Shown: piece by piece, positions 1 to 8,000 of the stretch
How positions within the stretch are numbered: position 1 is the stretch's first letter
How the letters are laid out: each line of letters begins with the position of its first letter
Source of the DNA: a halophilic archaeon J07HX64
GTDB taxonomy: Archaea > Halobacteriota > Halobacteria > Halobacteriales > Haloarculaceae
NCBI GenBank assembly: GCA_000416085.1
Contig: KE356579.1
Span: forward strand, 1,311,917-1,328,837
Length of the DNA stretch: 16,921 nt
Direction of reading: 5' to 3'
Position numbers and translations under genes: made by a program
The notes under the pieces: model-generated
What the model was told of the DNA's origin: nothing
The model's database searches: none
Seen by the model: only the letters and a program-made list of their open reading frames with translations

Positions 1-296
1 TCGTCGGTGTTTGCGTGGTCGATTATCTCGTCGGCCGGCCGCCCCTCCCGCGTGACCACGTCGACTGTCGGACTGTCCTGTCCAGCCTCGTCGAGTCTGG
101 TTTCGACATCGTCCCGGATCTTGTCGCTTCGCTTGACCGTCCGCGCGTTGCTCTCGTCGGGTTCGTAGTCGCCCTGCATCGGGTCGACAACGTGGAGTAC
201 TTCGAGTTCGTCATCGGGGTGTTCATCGATGGCGTAGTCGAACGCCTTCCAGGAGTGGTCCGACCCGTCTACCGGTACGAGAATACGCTTGCTCAT
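1..296 (-). CDS. Universal stress protein (USP) domain protein, 3' end beyond the window
   Basis: Reading from an ATG at 296-294, the minus strand is open to the window edge and gives about 98 residues. It starts MSKRILVPVDGSDHSWKAF, the typical USP first strand and loop (V-P-V-D-G-S), and continues with the strand ELEVLHVVDP. USP domains are alpha/beta Rossmann-like folds, often ATP-binding dimers, linked to stress survival. The C-terminal G-x2-G-x9-G[S/T] nucleotide motif would lie outside the window, so ATP binding cannot be judged. The gene is divergent from the RND exporter at 463, and the shared intergenic region holds a 14-bp palindrome at 362-375. The family call is firm; the specific role is unknown. 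It is the first of three USP genes in this window. Confidence 0.85.
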   Translation of the reverse strand, partial: MSKRILVPVDGSDHSWKAFDYAIDEHPDDELEVLHVVDPMQGDYEPDESNARTVKRSDKIRDDVETRLDEAGQDSPTVDVVTREGRPADEIIDHANTD

Positions 297-361
297 GCTC
301 TTGCTTGGCGGGGCAGACACATCACAGTTTGGGCATCGACCTGGCCCTCGGGACACCTGTT

Positions 362-375
362 TTCGACCTGTCGAA
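362..375. promoter_or_regulatory. Perfect inverted repeat, candidate operator between usp and the RND exporter
   Basis: The arms TTCGAC and GTCGAA are perfect complements around a 2-base centre (CT), giving a 14-bp dyad. It ends about 14 bases before the TATA-like box of the RND gene and lies upstream of the divergent usp gene. Exporter genes are often controlled by dyad-binding repressors or activators, but no regulator gene is visible here, so an operator role is inference from position and symmetry. Confidence 0.35.
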
Positions 376-388
376 CGGAGACAAGCAG

Positions 389-396
389 ACTAAATA
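389..396 (+). promoter_or_regulatory. TATA-like box for the RND exporter transcript
   Basis: The sequence ACTAAATA is an AT-rich island in GC-rich surroundings, centred about 27 bases before position 420. Archaeal transcription starts about 25-27 bases downstream of the TATA box, so the start would fall at about 420-422, at the ATG of the 13-codon leader ORF rather than at the exporter ATG (463). Confidence 0.5.
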
Positions 397-421
397 CATC
401 CAAACCGTAACTCCGGTACTG

Positions 422-463
422 ATGCTTCTGTCAGTAATAACTGTAGTCGCGGAGGCAGCGTAA
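422..463 (+). CDS. Possible 13-codon leader ORF coupled to the RND exporter
   Basis: ATG at 422 opens 13 codons encoding MLLSVITVVAEAA, then TAA at 461-463. The stop overlaps the exporter start as TAATG, an arrangement typical of translational coupling. The ATG lies where a transcript from the TATA-like box at 389-396 should begin, so it could be translated from a leaderless mRNA. The ORF also contains the GGAGG that would serve the exporter. The peptide has no recognisable family and the ORF may be coincidental; the evidence is its spacing, overlap and promoter position only. Confidence 0.3.
   Translation: MLLSVITVVAEAA
451..455 (+). promoter_or_regulatory. Shine-Dalgarno sequence of the RND exporter
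   Basis: GGAGG lies 7 bases before ATG 463 and matches the anti-SD end of archaeal 16S rRNA. It supports 463 as the true start. It stands out here because most other genes in the window look leaderless. An SD is needed if the transcript starts about 40 bases upstream. Confidence 0.6.
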
Positions 464-3144
464 TGACCGGTATTTCGGACCGTTTCGCAGACTTTCTGAC
501 AACGTACACGAAGTCTGTGATACTGGTCACTCTGGTGCTCACAGTCGCCATCGGCGCCGGAATAACCGGGGTGGAACAGCAGTCCAACACCCAGCAGTTC
601 GAGTCGGACTCCCCGGAGGCGACGGCACAGACGTTCATCGACGAGAACATGACGGTCGACGAGGGTGGCAACACGACGCTGCTCCAGGTGCTCCAGCAGC
701 GTGACGACGTCCTCACGAAGGAGGCGATAAACGAGTCACTCACACTCCAGCAGGAGATAGTCGCGCGGGAGGAGCTCACACAGACGTTCGCGGACGAGCG
801 GGCAGTGTTCGGGTACGCGAACGTCATCGGCAGTGCGGCGTTCCGGCAACAGACCGGGGACAACGCGACAGCCGGACAGCCGAGCCTCGAACAGCAGCGC
901 CAGGCCGTGCTGGACCTCGAGGAGGGTGAACTCGAGAGCATTGTCACGGACGTGTTCGGGGAGAACGCCGAGTCGGAGGTGCTCGGTCTGATGCCGGCCT
1001 CGTTCGAGCCCGGGGACACCACCTCGGAGTCCGGGCTGACGGTCTTCCGGCAGCAGCTGGACGAGGAGGTACAGAACCCCAACTCGTTCCCGCCGGAGCT
1101 CACAGACGCACAGCTCGAGATACGGAGTATCGCAAACGACCAGCCGTCCGAGTACGCGGTGTTCGGGACCGGTATCCTCGGCGAGGAGATCGGCCAGTCG
1201 CTCGGTGACAGCGGCGGTATCGTCGGCCCGCTGGCGCTGCTTTTCGTTGTGGTCGCACTAACGGTGGCCTACCGTGACCTGCTGGACATCGTGCTCGGTG
1301 TTGTCGGTATCATCGCCGTGCTGGTGTGGACATTCGGGTTCATGGGCTGGGCCGGTGTGGCGTTCAATCAGCTCCTGCTCGCGGTGCCGGTGTTACTGAT
1401 CGGGTTGTCTATCGACTACGCGATACACGTGTTCATGCGGTACCGCGAACAACGAACCGAGGCCGACGGCGAAACCGGCACACGTCGGTCGATGGCGCTC
1501 GCGCTCGCGGGTGTCGGTGCGGCGCTGGTCTGGGTGACCGCGACAGCGGCACTCGGTTTCCTGGCGAACCTGACGAGCCCGATCGGCCCGCTGCAGGACT
1601 TCGGTATCGTGAGTGCCTTCGGGGTACTCTCGGCGCTGGTGATCTTCGGTGGGCTGATACCGGCGCTGAAGATCTCGATCGACGGGTTCCTGGAGGCACG
1701 CGGGTTCGACCGGCAGAAACGCGCGTTCGGAACCGGAGAGTCGTTGTTCTCGCGACTGCTCGCCGGTGGTGCGATGGCGGCCCAGCGGTTCCCGGTCGTG
1801 GTAGTCGTGCTCGCGCTGGTGCTCTCACTCGGCGGTGCCTTTGGCGCGACACAGGTCGACACGAGCTTCGACGAAACCGACTTCCTGGCAGACAGTCCGC
1901 CGGGGTGGACACAGAGCCTCCCGGGTCCGATGGCCCCCGGTACCTACGAGGTCAGCGATGACATCCAGTCCATCGGTGACAGCTTCCAACAGCAGGACAA
2001 CGAGGCGGAGATACTGATACGCGGTAACGTGACCGACGAACAGGTGCTCACGTGGCTCGACGGCGCGTCCACCGAGGCCGCAGGTGAGGGCGACACCGAG
2101 AAACTCGATACCCTGTTCGTCGGTGCCGGTGGTCCGGACATCCAGTCGCCGCTGTCGCTGATGCGCCAGACCGCCGCAGAGGCGGACGAACTCGAGATGG
2201 TCGACCCGGGACAGCGGACCGAACAACAGAACGCTACCCTCGCGTTCGCCAGTAGCTTCGAGCAGGCGGGCGGGAGCGCCGACACTGTGCCCGATAGTAA
2301 CATCGAGACGCTGTACAGCGACCTCTTGTCGGCGGACCCGCAGGCCGCGGGGTTCATCCACCAGACTGACGACGGCGAGTACGACGCCCTGCGCGTCCAG
2401 TTCGGTGTGCCCGGGAACGCAGCGATAAACGAGGTTGCCGAGGACAACCGTGCGTTCTCCGAGTTCGTCGAGAGCGAGAGCGGTGGTGCGCTGAACGCAG
2501 TATCGGCCGGTGATCAGGTTATCTTCGCCAACGTCCAGGACGACCTGCTCAGTACGGTCATCCAGGGACTCATCATCACACTGGTCTCGGTGTTCATCTT
2601 CCTCTCGCTCGCCTACCGGTTGACCGGGAACCCCGCGTCGCTCGGTGTCGTGACGCTCGTGCCGGTGGCGCTCGCCGTGACGTGGATTCTCGGCTCTATG
2701 TGGCTGCTCAACATCCCGTTCAACACCCTCACCGGAACGATCACGTCGCTCACTGTGGGGCTGGGGATCGCCTACAGTATCCACATCAGTTCGCGCTACG
2801 AACTCGAACTCAGGCGACAGGGTGACGTCTGGAAGGCGATGAACACAACCGTCACGGGCACCGGCGGCGCACTACTGGGGAGCGCAGCTACGACAGTCGG
2901 TGGTTTCGGCACCCTCGCCTTCGCGATTCTGCCGATCCTCCGGCAGTTCGGTATCATCACCGGTCTCACCATCATCTACGCGTTCCTGGCGAGTGTGTTC
3001 GTGCTACCGTCGTTGCTCGCCCTCTGGACGCGGTACTTTGGTCCCACCGGCTACTTCCCCGGCGACGAGGACACCCCCGACGAGTCCGACACCGCAACCG
3101 GTGAGGAACAACCTGCCGCCGACGGCGGCACAGAGATGCAGTAA
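463..3144 (+). CDS. RND/MMPL-type transporter (HAE3-like), 893 aa
   Basis: This is a membrane exporter of the RND superfamily with the usual duplicated plan. TM1 (about 17-36) is followed by a large outer domain (about 37-250) and a six-helix bundle (about 252-405). TM7 (about 443-465) is followed by a second outer domain (about 466-698) and a second bundle (about 699-855). The tail after about 865 is acidic. TM4 carries the proton-relay pair Asp318-Tyr319 (GLSIDYAIH). The matching helix of the second half reads GLGIAYSIH, with Ala770 where Asp is expected. RND proteins use proton or ion gradients to move lipids or hydrophobic compounds; the substrate here is unknown. ATG 463 is supported by GGAGG at 451-455. 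It is transcribed alone, with a short stem-loop straight after its stop. Confidence 0.85.
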   Translation: MTGISDRFADFLTTYTKSVILVTLVLTVAIGAGITGVEQQSNTQQFESDSPEATAQTFIDENMTVDEGGNTTLLQVLQQRDDVLTKEAINESLTLQQEIVAREELTQTFADERAVFGYANVIGSAAFRQQTGDNATAGQPSLEQQRQAVLDLEEGELESIVTDVFGENAESEVLGLMPASFEPGDTTSESGLTVFRQQLDEEVQNPNSFPPELTDAQLEIRSIANDQPSEYAVFGTGILGEEIGQSLGDSGGIVGPLALLFVVVALTVAYRDLLDIVLGVVGIIAVLVWTFGFMGWAGVAFNQLLLAVPVLLIGLSIDYAIHVFMRYREQRTEADGETGTRRSMALALAGVGAALVWVTATAALGFLANLTSPIGPLQDFGIVSAFGVLSALVIFGGLIPALKISIDGFLEARGFDRQKRAFGTGESLFSRLLAGGAMAAQRFPVVVVVLALVLSLGGAFGATQVDTSFDETDFLADSPPGWTQSLPGPMAPGTYEVSDDIQSIGDSFQQQDNEAEILIRGNVTDEQVLTWLDGASTEAAGEGDTEKLDTLFVGAGGPDIQSPLSLMRQTAAEADELEMVDPGQRTEQQNATLAFASSFEQAGGSADTVPDSNIETLYSDLLSADPQAAGFIHQTDDGEYDALRVQFGVPGNAAINEVAEDNRAFSEFVESESGGALNAVSAGDQVIFANVQDDLLSTVIQGLIITLVSVFIFLSLAYRLTGNPASLGVVTLVPVALAVTWILGSMWLLNIPFNTLTGTITSLTVGLGIAYSIHISSRYELELRRQGDVWKAMNTTVTGTGGALLGSAATTVGGFGTLAFAILPILRQFGIITGLTIIYAFLASVFVLPSLLALWTRYFGPTGYFPGDEDTPDESDTATGEEQPAADGGTEMQ

Positions 3145-3163
3145 CGAGGCGGTGACCACCTCG
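3145..3163 (+). terminator. Stem-loop directly after the RND stop codon
   Basis: CGAGG (3145-3149) pairs with CCTCG (3159-3163), and an inner GGTGACC is itself self-complementary. The hairpin begins at the base after the TAA stop. There is no T-run behind it, and archaeal intrinsic termination relies mainly on T-runs, so it may be a 3'-end stabilising hairpin instead. Confidence 0.3.
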
Positions 3164-3579
3164 CCCGACAGCAGCACAGAGGTCCCGTGACGAGTTGACG
3201 AATATCTCACCCGAGCTAACCCCGCTGTCGATTACTTCGGTGATCTGAGTACACGAACACCTGTCTCAGAACCCTCTCTGTCTGTGCTAACAGTGTATAT
3301 CGAGCAGCGGGGGGTGCTGACGGTATCTGAACCGAGACACAGGTGACCCCCGCCTGTGAGGACGGCGAACCGGTGTGGGTGCCGGCGACCGATGGGGTAT
3401 CACAGAGCCGAAACGAGCGGCGCCTCGAACCGCTGTCCGGGGACCCCGAGACGCTAGTTAGTCTGTTGGATACGGACCAGGTGCCTCTGACCACGAACGA
3501 AACTGTGGTGGCACAGGTCGTTCGTCCCCCGTCCTCGGTCAGCGAGCGCCTGTCCGTCGGGTACATTCTCCTCGGGCTC
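3164..3579. other. Intergenic region between the RND gene and dinB (convergent), no convincing gene
   Basis: This stretch of about 415 bases lies between two convergent genes. It holds a TATA-like TGTATATC at 3294-3301 with no clear start codon at the right distance. It also has a CACAGG/CCTGTG inverted repeat with a 9-base centre (3338-3358). Bases 3342-3359 recur with one mismatch at 10979-10996. From 3538 onward it contains a decayed copy of the dinB tail repeat. A plus-strand frame opening at GTG 3343 gives 106 codons but runs antisense into the dinB tail and resembles no family I know. Confidence 0.5.
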
Positions 3580-3738
3580 TCAGTCGTATCCGGTCAGCGA
3601 GCGCTGCCCGTCGGGTGTGTTCCGTTCCTCGTCGCCCGGGTCCTCGTTGTACTCGGCCAGTGAGTGCTGCCCGTCGGGTGTGTCGCTCTCCTCGTCACTC
3701 GCCGTGGTCGTGTTCGTCCACTCGGTCAGCGACGGCTG
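3538..3738 (-). repeat. Degenerate tandem repeat encoding PIP-like boxes of DinB, with a dead unit past the stop
   Basis: Four related units begin (plus-strand coordinates) at 3538, 3593, 3656 and 3725, each around GTCAGCGA or GCCAGTGA followed by a Q-codon segment. The spacings are 55, 63 and 69 bases. The three inside dinB (3593, 3656, 3725) are whole numbers of codons apart and encode QRSLTGY, QHSLAEY and QPSLTEW. The unit at 3538 lies beyond the TGA (3582-3580). In the dinB frame it still reads PDGQ, but one extra G then shifts it; removing that base restores QRSLTED. This suggests expansion by tandem duplication followed by loss of the last copy. Confidence 0.7.
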
Positions 3739-4857
3739 TTCACCGTCGGCAAAGGAGAGATTCGAGACACGGACACCCAGTTTGCGGACCGGGTCGCCCG
3801 CGAACTCCGCGAACAGTTCAAGCGCCACCTCCGCGAGCAGGTCGCCGTCCGCAACGGGCCCGGGGAGTGACCGTGCGCGGGTGTTCACGTCGAACGGCGG
3901 TTCGACGGTCTTTATGCCGACAGTGCGGTAGGAAACCCCCCGACTCCGTGCGCGCTCGGCGACGGCAGCCGCGAGTGTCCGGAGTCGCTCGCGCTGGCGG
4001 TCGGGTGAGTCCGTCGCCTCGGTGAACGCCGACTCCCGTGAGAGGCTCTTCGGGCGGCCGCGTGGCTCGACCGCCCGGTCGTCCGCACCGCGGGCGAACC
4101 GGTGGACACGGCGCCCCCGCTCGCCGAACTCCGACCCCAGCACGGCCGGGTCTGCCTCGGCCAGGTCGCCGGCCGTCTCGATGCCGAGCTCCCGCAGCGC
4201 CCGCGCGGTGACGGGCCCGACACCGTGGACCGCCTCGACATCGAGCGGTGCCAGAAACTCCGCTACCTCGCCCGGTTCGACCACCACCAGCCCGTCCGGT
4301 TTGTCGTGGTCACTCGCCACCTTCGCCGCACTCATCGTCGGTGCGACACCGACACTCGCGGTCACACCCACCTCCCCCTCGATTGCGGCTCTCAACTCAC
4401 CCCCGAACGCCTCGACGGTCTCCCAGTCTGTCCGGCCGGTCACGTCGAGGTACGCCTCGTCGATACTCACCTCGCGGACCGTCTCCGCCCGCCCGTGGAG
4501 CAGCTCTCTCGTGTCGCCCGCGACGGACTCGTAGAACGACATATCGACCGGTCGGTAGAACCCTGCCTCCGAGACAGGGTGGTCCGTGCCGGCGACGTCG
4601 ATCTTCCGGGGGAGGAGTTCGAGTGCCTGTGTGATCGCCATCGCGCTCTCGACGCCGAATCTGCGGGCCTCGTAGCTCGCGGTCGCAACAGCACCGTGGT
4701 CTGTGCCCGGTTCGTAGCCCATCCCGACCACGACCGGTTCACCCCGCAGGGCGGGCTCGCGCAACCGCTCACAGGCCGCGTAGAAACAGTCCACGTCGAC
4801 GTGTGCGACGATGCGGTCCCGGGTTTCTGTCCCCGGTAATCGGACTGTCCGTCCCAT
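3580..4857 (-). CDS. dinB: Y-family DNA polymerase IV (DinB) with three PIP-like boxes, 425 aa
   Basis: This is a translesion DNA polymerase. The palm starts AHVDVDCFYAA, with the metal-binding Asp21 and probable steric-gate Tyr26. The second catalytic block is VSIDEAYLD (Asp133, Glu134). A helix-hairpin-helix (HGVGPVTARALRELGI) follows at about 214-235, and then the little-finger domain. The tail after about residue 370 is acidic and carries three motifs of the PCNA-interacting type: Q374-W380, Q397-Y403 and Q418-Y424. Each has a single aromatic residue, where full PIP boxes usually have two. The frame also opens with GTG at 4866, but a TATA-like box at 4880-4886 sits 26 bases before ATG 4857, so I take 4857 as a leaderless start. 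It lies downstream of polC on the same strand with its own promoter. Confidence 0.93.
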   Translation of the reverse strand: MGRTVRLPGTETRDRIVAHVDVDCFYAACERLREPALRGEPVVVGMGYEPGTDHGAVATASYEARRFGVESAMAITQALELLPRKIDVAGTDHPVSEAGFYRPVDMSFYESVAGDTRELLHGRAETVREVSIDEAYLDVTGRTDWETVEAFGGELRAAIEGEVGVTASVGVAPTMSAAKVASDHDKPDGLVVVEPGEVAEFLAPLDVEAVHGVGPVTARALRELGIETAGDLAEADPAVLGSEFGERGRRVHRFARGADDRAVEPRGRPKSLSRESAFTEATDSPDRQRERLRTLAAAVAERARSRGVSYRTVGIKTVEPPFDVNTRARSLPGPVADGDLLAEVALELFAEFAGDPVRKLGVRVSNLSFADGEQPSLTEWTNTTTASDEESDTPDGQHSLAEYNEDPGDEERNTPDGQRSLTGYD

Positions 4858-4879
4858 ATGCCCCACTAGAACGGTCCGA

Positions 4880-4886
4880 TTTTAAA
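4880..4886 (-). promoter_or_regulatory. TATA-like box of dinB
   Basis: The minus strand reads TTTAAAA here, in otherwise GC-rich DNA. Its centre is about 26 bases before ATG 4857, predicting a leaderless transcript that begins at that ATG. This argues against the upstream GTG at 4866 and shows dinB can be transcribed separately from polC. Confidence 0.65.
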
Positions 4887-5011
4887 CCTCACCGGACCGG
4901 TTCTGGCCGGGTCGGAGTGGGTCAGGCAGGGTCAGGTCGATTTACGTCGGGCTGAGTCCAAGTCGGGTCGGACTGGTCGGACCGAGACAGTGCCGCGCGG
5001 GGTCGGCCGGC

Positions 5012-8000
5012 TCACATGTAATCTCCGAGCGTGCTCGCCTTGTTGGTGTCGTCCTCGAAGATGCGGTCGATGCGGGTCTCGAGTATCTCCAGACGTTGTT
5101 TCGTGTACTCCCGTGCGTCGAACCGCTCGGCGACCTGCACGGCGGTGTCGATGTACTTCGTGACCGACCCCTCGTGGACGGTCAGGTTCACGTCGCCGCC
5201 ACAGTGGCGACACTCACCCGACAGCGGCGCACGCCGGTACTTCTCGCCACACCCCAGACACCGGAACTCCTGGCTCGAGAACGCCTTCAGATTCCCCAGC
5301 AGGTCCGGCAGAAAGTGGTGCTCGATAATGCGCTCCGCGACATCCGACTCGTCGACGGCCCGCAGTTTGCGCGCAAGCTCCAGTTGGGAGTCCATCTTGT
5401 CGCTCATCTCCCCGAGTGTCTTGTACGCCGACAGCTCCGGCCCGGCCGCGATGTCTGTCGTGTCGTGGGTGTGGGCGAACCCGGCGTGCTGTCGCTCGGT
5501 CCCCAGTGTCTCCTCCGCAATCGTCATTATCTCCTCTATCTCAGCCGGGTCCGCGAGTTCGCGTGTGGCCTCGTAGAACTCCCGCGGGTACGAGGACATC
5601 GTGTCGACGTTGTGTGCCTCGTCGTCTATCTCGGTCGGGTCGATCCGCGAGGACATCACCAAAGGGGCGTCCATTGACCCGCCGCGCTGGTCGGGGAGGT
5701 ACTTCTCGCTGAAGTTCAACAGACCGTCCAGCAGCAACATCACACAGTCCTCGTCCCCGTCACACTGCCCGACGAACAGCCCATCTGCGGAAACTGTGTG
5801 CGTGTCCTCGACAGTGAGACAGTAGGTGCACTCGACATCGGACGACACGTACTCCACCTGCTCCACTGTGTCGGTCTCCGGGTGGCCGCCATCGACGACC
5901 GCCTCGACAGTCGCGCCCTCACTCGTCTGGCCTGCAACGGGGACAGTATCACCAGCCGCGAGTCGATGCGCCGGTACCGATTCGACCGAACCGTCGAACC
6001 GAAGCATCGAGTGGTCCGGTGTCACCGTAATCGAGCGACCCGCTCTCGTCTCGACGCACACGAGATGGTCGGGTGCCGGGTGTTTCGACACGGCCTCGAC
6101 CCGCCCGAGCGCTCGTGTGCCCTCCTCTGTGAGTGACGGAACCCGGACGGTGTCGTCCAGTTTCTGTACCTGGACGCCGAACTCGTCTACCGTCGGGTCG
6201 CTCAGTCGCTCCTCGACGAACTCTCCGATCGGTTGCTCACGCATCGCTCCTCCACCCCGGTACTGTACTGTGGTCTCCGGGTGGAAGCAGTTGCGGCGCT
6301 TCGCCGCGTGGAAGTACGGGTGCGCGTAGCCGACCGCGGCGCTGGTGAACCCGACCACCCGGCCGACGACGGCGGCGCTGGTGTGGGGGGCCATCCCGAA
6401 GACGAGTTCGCCCACGAGGTCCGGGCGCTCCTCGAACTCGTAGTACGGGTCGAGCCCGTAGTACCCGGTGAGCAGGTCGTCGACGAAGTCGGCGGTCCGG
6501 AGCATGTGCTCGGCAGCCCCGTCGGAGAGCACGATATCCTGTATCTTCAGCGGGACGAGCTGGTCCTCGTGGCGCAGCGGGTCGCCGTTCAGGTCCTCGC
6601 GGTAGCCGAGCGCCTGCAGGTCGTCGGCGGTCACGTCGAGTTCGCGTGGCCGGACAGCCGTCACCGGCAGGTCCGTCATGTCGTACCGGACGGTGCCGTC
6701 CTTGAACGCCGAGACGTCGTGTTTCGCCCGGAGGATACCCTTCTCCATCGGTTCGGGCACCTTCTCCTCGGACATGAGCCCTTTCACACCCTTCAGGACG
6801 TCGTAGGAGGTGGCGCGCTCGCCGACGATTGCCTTTGCGTCGGCGAGTTCGGTCCCGATGTCGACCGTGGTGTACTGTGTCGGGCGTGCAAGCACCGCAC
6901 AGGAGGGACACTCGGCGCGGCCCGACTCGTCGGGTTCGATCTCGCGGTCACAGTCGGGACAGCGATACACCGCACGGGCCACCCCGCCGCAGTCGGGACA
7001 CCGCGGGCGATACCCCTCGCTCCCGCAGTCGACACACTCGCGTCTGCCGACCCGCACGTCGACCTCACCCTGCGTCCCCTCGACGGCGTCGCCGTGACCG
7101 GTGGCGTCCTCGACCGACCGCTGATTGCCGCCGGCCTCACCGATCGGAAACAGTGTGTGAACGGCCGGTGATAGCTCCCGTTCCTCGGACTTCTCCGGCC
7201 GACCCATCCGCGCACCGACCCGTGTCGGTGCCCGCTCCCTGACGGTGAACGGTGCCAGTTCGTTTACCACGCGGATTGCGTTCTCCCCGTTGTTATACCC
7301 GAGTGCCGCCTCGCCGACACTCTCGAACGGTGTCACGGGCTCCAGTTGGTCATCGAACCCGAGCGTGCGGGCCAACGGCCGCCACTCGGGCACGACCAAC
7401 CGCTCTGCCTCCTGGTGGTGTTCGACCAGCAACGTCTCGAGAGTCTCGCGGACCCCTCCTGTCCGCGGTATCACGAGCTCACGGGAGCCGTCCGCCGACC
7501 GGCGTTCGCTCGCACCATCGACGGTGACGAGACTGGCGGCCCCGAACGCCTCGACGAGTTCACGAACGGCGTCGACACGCACATCGTGCCAGAGATACGT
7601 CCACGCGGGGTGCAGTGGAGCGTCGTGCTCGGTGGCCCAGTCCAGCGCCCTCACCGGTTCGGGCGCTGCGAGGTCGACCCCGGGGCTGTCACGGAACGCC
7701 TGCACCGGGCCGCCGGCCGCCTCGAACTCGGTCCGCCACCACTCGACAGTGTAGGAGGCGGGCGCGAGCGGGTGGTTGTTCTCGACAAACTCGCCGTAGT
7801 TGACGAGATACTCCCCCAGGTCGATGATGCGCTCGACACCGTTGCGCAGGTCCAGCGCCTCGCTGGCGTCGTCAATGCGTCGGACCTCACCGCTGGCGAG
7901 ACGCACTGTCGGCCCCTCGATGGTGTCGACGGGGACGATACCGGCAGCCTTTCCCGGGTGTTCCGTTTTTACCTGTGTCCCTGCCGCGAGGAAGTCGTCG

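Noticed and set aside
3343..3663. 106-codon plus-strand frame starting with GTG after the RND gene
   Set aside because: It overlaps the dinB tail and its repeats antisense, has no recognisable family and no TATA box at the right distance. The first 70 or so codons look moderately protein-like, so it is not fully excluded.
4895..4995. Many short GTCGG/GTCAGG-type repeats between dinB and polC
   Set aside because: The copies are 5-8 bases, irregular and without unique spacers, so they are neither a CRISPR array nor a clear binding-site cluster.
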